A DNA stretch of 17,848 bases. Source: Ruminococcaceae bacterium UBA3710 (GTDB taxonomy: Bacteria; Bacillota; Clostridia; Oscillospirales; Acutalibacteraceae). The notes beneath the pieces were generated by a model. It searched no databases. It was not told where the DNA came from and was given only the letters and a program-made list of their open reading frames with translations. Location: positions 1-17,848 of the forward strand of contig DFHZ01000098.1 in the NCBI GenBank assembly GCA_002371985.1, read 5' to 3'. The position numbers and the translations under genes are program-made. Of this stretch, positions 8,399 through 15,715 are shown piece after piece; positions within the stretch are counted from its first letter, which is position 1; every line of letters begins with the position of its first letter.

Positions 8399-8427
8399 AT
8401 TTTAACACTCTTCGTACTTTTTTTCAA
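8399..8427 (-). promoter_or_regulatory. Sigma-A-type promoter of the recJ–rel–dtd–MBL–hemZ operon
   Basis: The minus strand reads TTGAAA (8422-8427), a 17-base spacer, and TAAAAT (8399-8404). Both hexamers have five of six consensus matches at ideal spacing. It lies immediately after the valS terminator, so the recJ operon is insulated from valS. A second possible -10, TATACT, sits seven bases downstream but lacks a -35 at a suitable distance. Confidence 0.75.
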
Positions 8428-8438
8428 TATTATTATAT

Positions 8439-8469
8439 AAAAACTGCCGGGCAAATTTGCCCGGCAGTT
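8439..8469 (-). terminator. Intrinsic terminator of valS
   Basis: A perfect inverted repeat with 14-base arms (aactgccgggcaaa and its complement, 8442-8469) starts five bases after the valS stop codon. On the minus strand it is followed directly by TTTTT and an AT-rich tail. The GC-rich core CTGCCGGGC/GCCCGGCAG makes a very stable stem. On the plus strand no T-run follows, so it works in the valS direction only. Confidence 0.92.
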
Positions 8470-8474
8470 CCCTG

Positions 8475-11105
8475 TTACATATTTTTAAGTTCTTTTATGC
8501 TATCCTCAATAATTTTGATTTTATCAAGTGCCTTTTTTAGTCCCTGTCTTTGTTGTTCTACAACATTTTGAGGGGCTTTTGCCATAAATCCGGCATTGTT
8601 TAGTTTTTTCTCAAAAAACTCTTTATCAATAACCGCCTTTTCCATATCCTTATTAAGGCGTTCAATTTCAGCAGTTACATCAACAAGTTCTTTCATAGGC
8701 ATATAAACGACAGCACAGTCGGTTACGACACGAACGGCACCCTCAGCCTCAAAACTGCTGCCAATCTCAACATCACTCGCATAAGCCAAACGGCAAATAT
8801 AGTTTGTTCCGGCACTGAATGTGTCTTTAAAATCGGTTTGGATTTGAACGGTTGCTTTCTTAGACGGGGGAACATTCATTTCGGCTCTTCTGTTTCTTAC
8901 TGCCTTAATAACAGCCATTATCTTTTCAAATTCCTCTTCCTCTTTGCCAAAAGCAAACTCATCGGAATATTTAGGATACTGGGATACCATCAATGCCTCG
9001 CCGTTATGAGGAATTGACTGCCAGATTTCTTCTGTAATAAACGGCATAAACGGGTGAAGAAGTGCCAAAGTTTTGCTGAATACGAACAAGAGCACACCTC
9101 TTGCGGTATTTTTAGCCTTATCGTCATCACCGCCAAGACGGGGCTTACAAATCTCAATATACCAATCGCAGAAAACATCCCAGATAAAGTCATAAAGTTT
9201 TCCGACAGCCATACCAAGTTCAAATCTGTCAAGATTTTCCGTAACATCTTTGCATAAGGTATTAAATTTAGAAATTATCCACTTATCTTCAAGTGCAAGA
9301 TTTCCCTTATCAAGCGGAATAACCTCATCGCTTTCAAGATTCATAAGAATAAATCTTGCCGCATTCCATAGTTTATTGGCAAAGTTTCTGCTTGCTTCAA
9401 CTCGTTCAGGGATATATCTCATATCATTTCCGGGGCTGTTTCCTGTCGCAAGAGAAAATCTAAGTGCATCAGCACCGTATTCTGCGATAACCTCAAGCGG
9501 GTCTACACCGTTACCCAAAGATTTAGACATTTTTCTTCCCTGAGAATCCCTTACAAGACCGTGGATAAGTACGGTTTTAAAGGGAACTTCTCCTGTTTGC
9601 TCAATGCCGGAGAACATCATTCTCATAACCCAAAACGGGATAATATCATAACCTGTAACAAGAGTATTCGTCGGATAGTAATGCTTGAAATCTTCGGTCT
9701 TTTCGGGCCAACCGAGGGTCGAAAACGGCCAAAGAGCAGACGAAAACCATGTATCAAGCGTATCGGGGTCTTGATGAATATGCGTACTTCCGCATTTTGA
9801 ACACTTATGAACTTCCGTTTTTGAAACGGTAATCTCTCCGCATTCATCGCAGTACCAGGCTGGAATTCTGTGTCCCCACCACAACTGACGGGAAATACAC
9901 CAGTCTTTGATATTTTCAAGCCAATGGAAATAAACCTTTTCAAATCTTTGCGGGATAAACTTTGTTTCTCCGTTCTTTACTGCGTCAATGGCCGGAGTTG
10001 CAAGAGGTTTCATTTTTACAAACCATTGCTTTGAAACCCTTGGCTCAACGGTTGTTCCGCAACGGTAGCATGTGCCTACATTATGGCTGTAATCTTCAAT
10101 TTTTACAAGTGCACCTTCTGCCTTTAAATCTTCAACTATTGCCTTTCTTGCCTCATATCTGTCCATACCGGCATACTTTGGATAGTCGTCAACAATTTTT
10201 GCATCGTCGGTCAAAACATTGATAACCTCTAAATTATGGCGAAGCCCCACTTCAAAGTCATTCGGGTCATGAGCCGGAGTGATTTTAACAACACCGGTAC
10301 CGAAATCGGTTTCAACATAATCGTCTGCCACAACGGGTATTTCACGGTGTACAATAGGAAGAATAAGAGTTTTTCCTACTATATCTTTATAGCGTTCGTC
10401 ATTCGGGTTTACCGCAACGGCAGTATCGCCAAGCAAGGTTTCAGGTCTTGTTGTTGCAAGTTCCAAATATCCCGAACCGTCAGCAAAAGGATAGCGAAGA
10501 TGCCAGAAATGACCTGCCTGTTCCTCATATTCAACCTCGGCGTCGGATATAGATGTAAGACAATGAGGGCACCAGTTTATAATTCTTTCGCCTCTGTAAA
10601 TAAGTCCTTTTTCGTAAAGTTTTACAAATACTTCATTTACGGCTTTATTACAACCCTCGTCAAGAGTAAATCGCTCTCTTTCCCAGTCGCAGGAAGAGCC
10701 CATTTTCTTAAGTTGTTCGATAATTCTTCCGCCGAATTTTTCTTTCCAGTCCCATGCTCTTTTGAGGAAACCTTCACGGCCTATATCGTCCTTTGTTATA
10801 CCCTCTTTTCGCATTGCCTCAACGATTTTTGCTTCGGTTGCGATAGAGGCATGGTCAGTTCCCGGCACCCAAAGGGTATCAAAGCCCTGCATTCTTTTAA
10901 ACCTTATCAAAATATCCTGCAAAGTATTATCAAGTGCGTGTCCCATATGAAGTTGTCCGGTTATGTTCGGTGGCGGTATAACGATAGTGTAGGTTTCTTT
11001 TCCCTCTTCCCGTTTTGCGTGGAAATAATTTCCATCAAGCCACATTTTATAAATTCGATCCTCAACCTCTTTTGGATCATATTGTTTTGCAAGTTCTTTG
11101 CTCAT
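8475..11105 (-). CDS. valS: Valyl-tRNA synthetase
   Basis: The 876-residue protein is a class I synthetase of normal bacterial ValS length. It charges tRNA(Val) with valine in the cytoplasm. Seen in order: PPPNITGQLHMGH with the HIGH-type motif HMGH at 53-56; the CP1 editing domain at about 190-380 that clears mischarged threonine; CxxC pairs (Cys179/182, Cys346/349, Cys419/422, Cys435/438) able to hold zinc; the GRKMSKS signature with KMSKS at 525-529; the anticodon-binding helical domain; and a C-terminal coiled coil at about 805-876 that is typical of ValS and absent from IleS/LeuS. The ATG at 11105 follows a GGAGGA binding site (11111-11116). It is a single-gene transcription unit with its own terminator; I could not find a T-box in its leader. 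Confidence 0.97.
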   Translation of the reverse strand: MSKELAKQYDPKEVEDRIYKMWLDGNYFHAKREEGKETYTIVIPPPNITGQLHMGHALDNTLQDILIRFKRMQGFDTLWVPGTDHASIATEAKIVEAMRKEGITKDDIGREGFLKRAWDWKEKFGGRIIEQLKKMGSSCDWERERFTLDEGCNKAVNEVFVKLYEKGLIYRGERIINWCPHCLTSISDAEVEYEEQAGHFWHLRYPFADGSGYLELATTRPETLLGDTAVAVNPNDERYKDIVGKTLILPIVHREIPVVADDYVETDFGTGVVKITPAHDPNDFEVGLRHNLEVINVLTDDAKIVDDYPKYAGMDRYEARKAIVEDLKAEGALVKIEDYSHNVGTCYRCGTTVEPRVSKQWFVKMKPLATPAIDAVKNGETKFIPQRFEKVYFHWLENIKDWCISRQLWWGHRIPAWYCDECGEITVSKTEVHKCSKCGSTHIHQDPDTLDTWFSSALWPFSTLGWPEKTEDFKHYYPTNTLVTGYDIIPFWVMRMMFSGIEQTGEVPFKTVLIHGLVRDSQGRKMSKSLGNGVDPLEVIAEYGADALRFSLATGNSPGNDMRYIPERVEASRNFANKLWNAARFILMNLESDEVIPLDKGNLALEDKWIISKFNTLCKDVTENLDRFELGMAVGKLYDFIWDVFCDWYIEICKPRLGGDDDKAKNTARGVLLFVFSKTLALLHPFMPFITEEIWQSIPHNGEALMVSQYPKYSDEFAFGKEEEEFEKIMAVIKAVRNRRAEMNVPPSKKATVQIQTDFKDTFSAGTNYICRLAYASDVEIGSSFEAEGAVRVVTDCAVVYMPMKELVDVTAEIERLNKDMEKAVIDKEFFEKKLNNAGFMAKAPQNVVEQQRQGLKKALDKIKIIEDSIKELKNM

Positions 11106-11146
11106 TACTATCCTCCGAAAATAAAAAATATTTTTATGAATAATTC

Positions 11147-11176
11147 ATTGAAAAATACAAATATTAAAGTTGTCAA
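11147..11176 (-). promoter_or_regulatory. Putative valS promoter overlapping a perfect palindrome
   Basis: The minus strand has a perfect -35, TTGACA (11171-11176). The best -10 at acceptable spacing is TTCAAT (11147-11152, 18-base spacer), only four of six matches. If correct, the transcript leader would be about 35 bases. A 13-base perfect odd palindrome (atgaataattcat, 11136-11148) overlaps the downstream edge of this -10 and the expected start site, a position where an operator could act. Confidence 0.45.
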
Positions 11177-11207
11177 CCCGTTTTTTGAAAAAGCGTTTGC
11201 AAATTCG

Positions 11208-11225
11208 GGCGGACAAAAAACCGCC
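11208..11225 (-). other. Short GC hairpin downstream of the GyrA/ParC-like gene
   Basis: A five-base GGCGG/CCGCC stem with an eight-base, T-rich loop lies about 48 bases after the stop codon at 11273. It is the only GC-rich inverted repeat in the 167-base gap between this gene and valS. No T-run follows on the minus strand, so it is not a standard intrinsic terminator; it may be a 3'-end structure or chance. Confidence 0.3.
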
Positions 11226-11272
11226 TGGATTTTGCTTTATGCTTTATTCAAGTGGTTTTTTTATCGCATAGA

Positions 11273-13516
11273 TTATATATCAAGTTTTGTTTGCTCTCCT
11301 CTGCTGCCCGGTTTTAAACTTCCGGCTGCCGGGAGATTTTTTGTTCTGTATCTATGCTCGTCTTCAAGCGTTCCGCTTTCATAAATGCTTACATCAAAGA
11401 CTCGTTGACCTTTTTTCTGCGTCATAACAGCGATACCCGAATTATCTCTTGTAGTTTTTAGCGGAACGGAGCCGGTGTTAAGGAGCAGTTTTCTATTGTT
11501 TGTAGAAACCATTAAAATATCGCAATCGTCTTTTAAAAAGAGTATTGTATGAAGAGTAAACTTACCGCAATAAGCGGAAATAAGTTTTTTACGGTTTGTT
11601 TTGGTAGCATAAGAGGAAAGCGGGACTTTTGCTATTCTGCCGTTATCAAATACAAACAGCATAAAACCGCTGTAATCTTTCGTTTCAACCATATATACCG
11701 AAGATTCGCCCTCATCATACCCGAGTTTTCCTGCTACAAAGTCGCCAAGCAAACTTGCTTTACCGTCGGCAAAATCAGAGACTCGGCTTTTATAAACCTG
11801 TGCCGAATTTGTGAAGAACAAAAGGTCTTTATCGTTTGAGGACTCTATAATTTGAGTAATTCCGTCGCCCTCTTTAAGTTTTTGTTCTCCGCTCATTCTA
11901 AGCGACTGCGGAGTAATCTTCTTGAAATAGCCGTCTTTTGTAAAGAAAAGAGTTACCGGAGAATCGTCAACCGGCTCGATATAATCGTCGGTCAAATTTT
12001 CCTTAGCACTTATTATCTTTGTTTTTCTATCTATGGCATATTTCTTTATTACTTCGTTAAGTTCAGAAATGATAATGCGTTTAACCTTATTCTTTGAAGA
12101 AAGAATATCCTCATACTCTTCAATTTCTTTTTGCAGAGTTTCGATGTCTTCAAGTCTTTTAAGAATGTATTCACGGTTTAAATGACGGAGTTTTATTTCG
12201 GCAACATATTCTGCCTGAACCTCGTCAATTCCGAAACCAATCATAAGATTTGGGACTACCTCTTTTTCCTCGGCAGTTTCTCTTACGATTTTAATCGCCT
12301 TATCAATATCAAGGAGTATTTTTTCCATACCCTTTAAAAGATGCAGTTTGTCCTTGGCTTTTGAGAGTTTGTAGAAAACTCTTCTCCTTATACATTCTTC
12401 TCTGAAAGCAACCCATTCGGAAATTATCTCTTTAACACCCATAACCCTCGGAGAACCGGCAATAAGGATATTGAAATTGCAGGAAAAACTATCCTGTAAA
12501 GTAGTCATTTTGAATAGTTTTTTCATTAAGTTTTCGGGGTCTGTTCCCCTTTTAAGGTCAATGGTAATCTTAAGACCGTCAAGGTCGGTTTCATCACGAA
12601 TATCGTTTATTTCGGTTACTTTTTTTGCCTTTGCAAGTTCTATAACACGCTCGATAATTTGTTCGCTTGTTGTAGTAGGCGGAATTTCCGTAATATCAAT
12701 GCAGTTATTCGCCTTATCGTAATTATAAACTGCTCTTACCTTAAAACTTCCTCTTCCCGTTTCGTAAATTTTTTCGATTTCTTCACGGTTATAGAGGAGT
12801 TCTCCGCCAATCGAAAAATCGGGAGCCAAAAGCGTATCAGCAACATTTATATCGTTATCCTTGATATATTCAATGGTAGTTTCGCAGACCTCTTTCAGGT
12901 TAAAAGAGCATATAGAACTTGCCATACCTGCCGCAATTCCCAAATTTGTATTGACAAGAATGGTAGGAAATGTTACCGGAAACAAAACCGGCTCTTTCAT
13001 TGTCGCATCATAGTTGTCTACAAAATCAACGGTATCTTTATCAATATCTGCAAAAAGTTCGGCACTGATAGGTGCAAGTTTTGCTTCCGTATAACGGGCA
13101 GCAGCACACTGCATATCCCTTGAATATGCCTTACCGAATGAACCTTTTGAACGAACAAACGGGTGTAAAAGTGCCCCGTTGCCCTCGGACAGACGCACCA
13201 TTGTATCATAGATTGCCGCATCTCCGTGAGGGTTAAGTTGCATAGTTCTGCCGACAATGTTTGCCGATTTTATAGTACCGCTGTTTAAAAGCCCCATACT
13301 GTACATAGTATAAAGCAGTTTACGGTGCGACGGCTTAAAACCGTCGATTTCGGGAATGGCACGGGATACAATAACACTCATAGCATAAGGCATAAAGTTG
13401 GTTTTAAGTGTTGAGGTGATTTCCTGCTCGACAACTGTACCGGCACCGGCAATATAAGCATTTGCCTTGTTTTTATTCTTTGGTTTTTCCTGTAATGTTT
13501 TCTTTCTTGGAGCCAT
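11273..13516 (-). CDS. Type II topoisomerase subunit A, divergent GyrA/ParC-like
   Basis: The 747-residue protein is the DNA breakage-reunion subunit that pairs with the GyrB/ParE-like protein encoded just upstream. After a basic N-terminal tail come the winged-helix domain, NPHGDAAIYDTMVRL (95-109), and the catalytic Arg141-Tyr142 in AARYTEAKL; Tyr142 would form the DNA phosphotyrosine. The tower and coiled-coil region (about 370-490) and a beta-pinwheel-like C-terminal domain (about 510-720) follow. Compared with E. coli GyrA the HPHGDS segment is one residue shorter upstream and reads NPHGDA, and no GyrA-box (QRRGGKG) is visible. It is therefore probably not a canonical supercoiling gyrase. 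The ATG at 13516 has an AAGGAG site (13524-13529). The gap to the partner gene is 16 bases, so they are co-transcribed. Whether it acts as topoisomerase IV or a second gyrase is open. Confidence 0.88.
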   Translation of the reverse strand: MAPRKKTLQEKPKNKNKANAYIAGAGTVVEQEITSTLKTNFMPYAMSVIVSRAIPEIDGFKPSHRKLLYTMYSMGLLNSGTIKSANIVGRTMQLNPHGDAAIYDTMVRLSEGNGALLHPFVRSKGSFGKAYSRDMQCAAARYTEAKLAPISAELFADIDKDTVDFVDNYDATMKEPVLFPVTFPTILVNTNLGIAAGMASSICSFNLKEVCETTIEYIKDNDINVADTLLAPDFSIGGELLYNREEIEKIYETGRGSFKVRAVYNYDKANNCIDITEIPPTTTSEQIIERVIELAKAKKVTEINDIRDETDLDGLKITIDLKRGTDPENLMKKLFKMTTLQDSFSCNFNILIAGSPRVMGVKEIISEWVAFREECIRRRVFYKLSKAKDKLHLLKGMEKILLDIDKAIKIVRETAEEKEVVPNLMIGFGIDEVQAEYVAEIKLRHLNREYILKRLEDIETLQKEIEEYEDILSSKNKVKRIIISELNEVIKKYAIDRKTKIISAKENLTDDYIEPVDDSPVTLFFTKDGYFKKITPQSLRMSGEQKLKEGDGITQIIESSNDKDLLFFTNSAQVYKSRVSDFADGKASLLGDFVAGKLGYDEGESSVYMVETKDYSGFMLFVFDNGRIAKVPLSSYATKTNRKKLISAYCGKFTLHTILFLKDDCDILMVSTNNRKLLLNTGSVPLKTTRDNSGIAVMTQKKGQRVFDVSIYESGTLEDEHRYRTKNLPAAGSLKPGSRGEQTKLDI

Positions 13517-13532
13517 TAAATTTTCTCCTTAA

Positions 13533-15515
13533 TTAACTTATATCGGCATCATCCATATAAAGATAGCCGTTTTCGGAAATATAATCTTTTCTTCCCTGCA
13601 AATTATCGCCCAACAGCAAATCAAATATATCAGCCGTATTTTGTGCATCTTCGGGAAGCACCTTTACAAGTCGCCTCGTTTCGGGGTTCATAGTAGTTAA
13701 GTTCATCATATCAGGTTGGTTTTCACCAAGTCCCTTTGAACGCTGTAAGGTGTATTTTTCGTTTCCGATTTTATCAAGTATTTCTTTTTTCTCGTTTTCG
13801 TCATAAGCGAAATAGGTCATATTTTTAGTCCCGATTTCATAAAGAGGAGTTTCGGCAATAAATACTTTTCCCTCGCTTATAAGTGTAGGCATAAGGCGAT
13901 AAATCATTGTAAGAATAAGAGTTCTTATATGGAAGCCGTCTACATCGGCATCGGTACAAATTATAATCTTGTTCCAACGAAGATTGTTTATATCGAAATT
14001 CGAAAGACTTTTATTTGCCTTTGATTTTACCTCTACACCGCAACCTAAAACTTTAAGTAAATCGGTGATAATTTCGCTTTTAAAGATTTTATCATACTCG
14101 GCTTTAAGGCAGTTTAAAATCTTACCTCTTACCGGCATAACGGCTTGGAATGACGCATCACGAGCCAATTTACAAGAACCGAGAGCCGAATCACCCTCAA
14201 CTATATAGAGTTCTCTCTCTGCAACATCTTTGCTTCTGCAATCGACAAATTTTTGAACTCTATCGACCATTGAGTTGCTCGTCTGAAGAGTCTTTTTTAT
14301 GTTTATTCGCTCTTTTTCGCTTCGCTCGCGGCTTCGCTTGTTTATAAGTATCTGGTCGGCAATTTTATCCGCTTCCGCCTTGTTCTCAATGAAATAAACC
14401 TCAAGTTGATGACGCAGAAATTCGGTCATTGCATCGCAAATAAATTTATTTGTGATTGCTTTTTTGGTTTGGTTTTCATAAGAGGTCAAGGTTGAAAAAG
14501 AGGAAATTACCAAAACTAAACATTCCTCAACATCGCTGAATACAATCTTGCTTTCGCCCGACTTATATTTGTTGGTGCTTTTAATATAGGCATCAATCTG
14601 CGAAACGAAGGCATTTCTGACCGCCTTTTCAGGTGCACCGCCGTGTTCAAGCCAAGAAGAGTTGTGATAATACTCTTTGAGGGTATGAAGATTTGAGAAG
14701 GTCATTGCCACATTGATTTTAACCTTGTATTCGGGCTTGTCCTCTCTGTCTCTACCCTTTCTTTCGGTATGCCATACTTGAACCGAACTGAGTTTTTCTT
14801 CCTTTACATAATCGGAAACATAATCCGAAATGCCGTTTTTATAGCAAATCTCGGTATTTATAAACCGAGCACCCTGCTGTTCCTTAAAAACAAACACAAG
14901 ACCGTCGTTTACTATTGCCTGTCGCTTTAAAACATCAAGAAAATACTCTTTCGGAATATTTATATCAGTAAAAACATCAATATCGGGTTTCCATCTGATT
15001 TTAGTGCCGGTTTCTCTGCCCGAATACTCTTCCTTTTTAAGTCCGCCGATATTAAAACCTTTTTCAAAATGAAGACTGTATTTAAAACCGTCTCGCCTGA
15101 TTTCAACATCCATATACTCGGCACTGTACTGCGTTGCACAAAGTCCAAGACCGTTAAGACCTACCGAATATTCATAGTTATCGCCATCGTTAGTGTTATA
15201 TTTACCTCCGGCATACAGTTCGCAAAATACAAGTTCCCAGTTATAGCATTTTTCTTTTTCGTTGTAATCAACCGGGCAACCTCTTCCGAAGTCTTCAACC
15301 TCGACAGAACCGTCGGTATAAAGGGCAACATTTATTTTCTTTCCGTAACCCTCTCTCGCCTCGTCTATGGAGTTTGAGATAATTTCAAAAACGGAGTGTT
15401 CGCAACCGTCAAGCCCGTCCGAACCGAAAATAACCGCAGGACGCTTTCTGACTCTGTCAGGACCGTCAAGTTTCTTAATACTGTCGTTACCGTATTCAAT
15501 CGTCTTTTTTGCCAA
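13533..15515 (-). CDS. Type II topoisomerase subunit B, divergent GyrB/ParE-like
   Basis: With a TTG start the protein has 660 residues and begins MAKKTIEYGNDSIKKLDGPD. It is the ATPase and Toprim subunit. The GHKL site shows Glu44 and Asn48 (EIISNSIDE), Asp75 in DFGRG (canonical DNGRG), and GLNGLG at 119-124 (canonical GLHGVG). The transducer has NQTKKAI (348-354) with the ATP-contacting Gln-Thr-Lys. The Toprim domain has EGDSALG (440-446), PVRGKILN (461-468) and DADVDG (522-527), so all metal-binding acidic residues are intact, and it ends with RSKGLGE. Length is near that of ParE and Gram-positive GyrB. The start was chosen because AAAGGA (15525-15530) precedes the TTG by nine bases, while the in-frame GTG at 15533 has no binding site. 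It is the first gene of a two-gene operon. Confidence 0.88.
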   Translation of the reverse strand: MAKKTIEYGNDSIKKLDGPDRVRKRPAVIFGSDGLDGCEHSVFEIISNSIDEAREGYGKKINVALYTDGSVEVEDFGRGCPVDYNEKEKCYNWELVFCELYAGGKYNTNDGDNYEYSVGLNGLGLCATQYSAEYMDVEIRRDGFKYSLHFEKGFNIGGLKKEEYSGRETGTKIRWKPDIDVFTDINIPKEYFLDVLKRQAIVNDGLVFVFKEQQGARFINTEICYKNGISDYVSDYVKEEKLSSVQVWHTERKGRDREDKPEYKVKINVAMTFSNLHTLKEYYHNSSWLEHGGAPEKAVRNAFVSQIDAYIKSTNKYKSGESKIVFSDVEECLVLVISSFSTLTSYENQTKKAITNKFICDAMTEFLRHQLEVYFIENKAEADKIADQILINKRSRERSEKERINIKKTLQTSNSMVDRVQKFVDCRSKDVAERELYIVEGDSALGSCKLARDASFQAVMPVRGKILNCLKAEYDKIFKSEIITDLLKVLGCGVEVKSKANKSLSNFDINNLRWNKIIICTDADVDGFHIRTLILTMIYRLMPTLISEGKVFIAETPLYEIGTKNMTYFAYDENEKKEILDKIGNEKYTLQRSKGLGENQPDMMNLTTMNPETRRLVKVLPEDAQNTADIFDLLLGDNLQGRKDYISENGYLYMDDADIS

Positions 15516-15524
15516 AATGTCCGT

Positions 15525-15530
15525 TCCTTT
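15525..15530 (-). promoter_or_regulatory. Ribosome binding site deciding the TTG start of the GyrB/ParE-like gene
   Basis: AAAGGA on the minus strand lies nine bases before the TTG at 15513-15515. The in-frame GTG at 15531-15533 is upstream of this site and has only AT-rich promoter sequence before it. Confidence 0.65.
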
Positions 15531-15550
15531 CACATTATTATACAGTATAC

Positions 15551-15580
15551 ATTATATACCATATCTTGTGTTTTAGTCAA
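15551..15580 (-). promoter_or_regulatory. Sigma-A-type promoter of the topoisomerase operon
   Basis: The minus strand reads TTGACT (15575-15580, five of six matches), an 18-base spacer, and a perfect TATAAT (15551-15556). Shifting by two gives TATATA at 16 bases with a TG upstream, so the -10 is strong either way. The expected start site falls on a perfect odd palindrome, tatacagtata (15539-15549), which could be an operator or chance in AT-rich DNA. Confidence 0.75.
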
Positions 15581-15604
15581 GAAAAAGAAACAAAATAGAC
15601 ATAT

Positions 15605-15631
15605 AAAAAACCGGACGAATTCTCGTCCGGT
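15605..15631 (-). terminator. Intrinsic terminator of the three-gene surface cluster
   Basis: A hairpin with nine-base perfect arms (accggacga and its complement, 15610-15631, four-base loop) is followed on the minus strand by a run of six T (the last shared with the stem end). It lies about 85 bases after the stop codon at 15716 and just upstream of the topoisomerase promoter, separating the two units. The plus strand has no T-run after the stem. Confidence 0.9.
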
Positions 15632-15715
15632 AAATAAAAATCAAAGTTTTGAAATTTTTACTATACGCTCGTATGCAGTATTTACATACTTTCCGCTTAT
15701 AATGTTGTGATATAA

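Noticed and set aside
11208..11225. Hairpin as an intrinsic terminator of the GyrA/ParC-like gene
   Set aside because: The stem has only five pairs, the T-run is in the loop and not after the stem, and the downstream sequence is mixed.
11106..11272. T-box riboswitch upstream of valS
   Set aside because: I looked for the T-box core and a terminator/antiterminator pair and found neither.
10236..11384. Long plus-strand open frame (382 codons)
   Set aside because: It is antisense to the N-terminal third of valS and runs into the end of the GyrA/ParC-like gene. The product has no recognisable domain, no ribosome binding site was seen, and the opposite strand encodes an unmistakable ValS.
12659..13123. 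Plus-strand open frame of 154 codons
   Set aside because: It is a shadow of the GyrA/ParC-like coding sequence, whose conserved motifs are on the other strand.
15516..15533. GTG start for the GyrB/ParE-like gene
   Set aside because: No Shine-Dalgarno site precedes it, and AAAGGA lies downstream of it at a good distance from the TTG at 15515.
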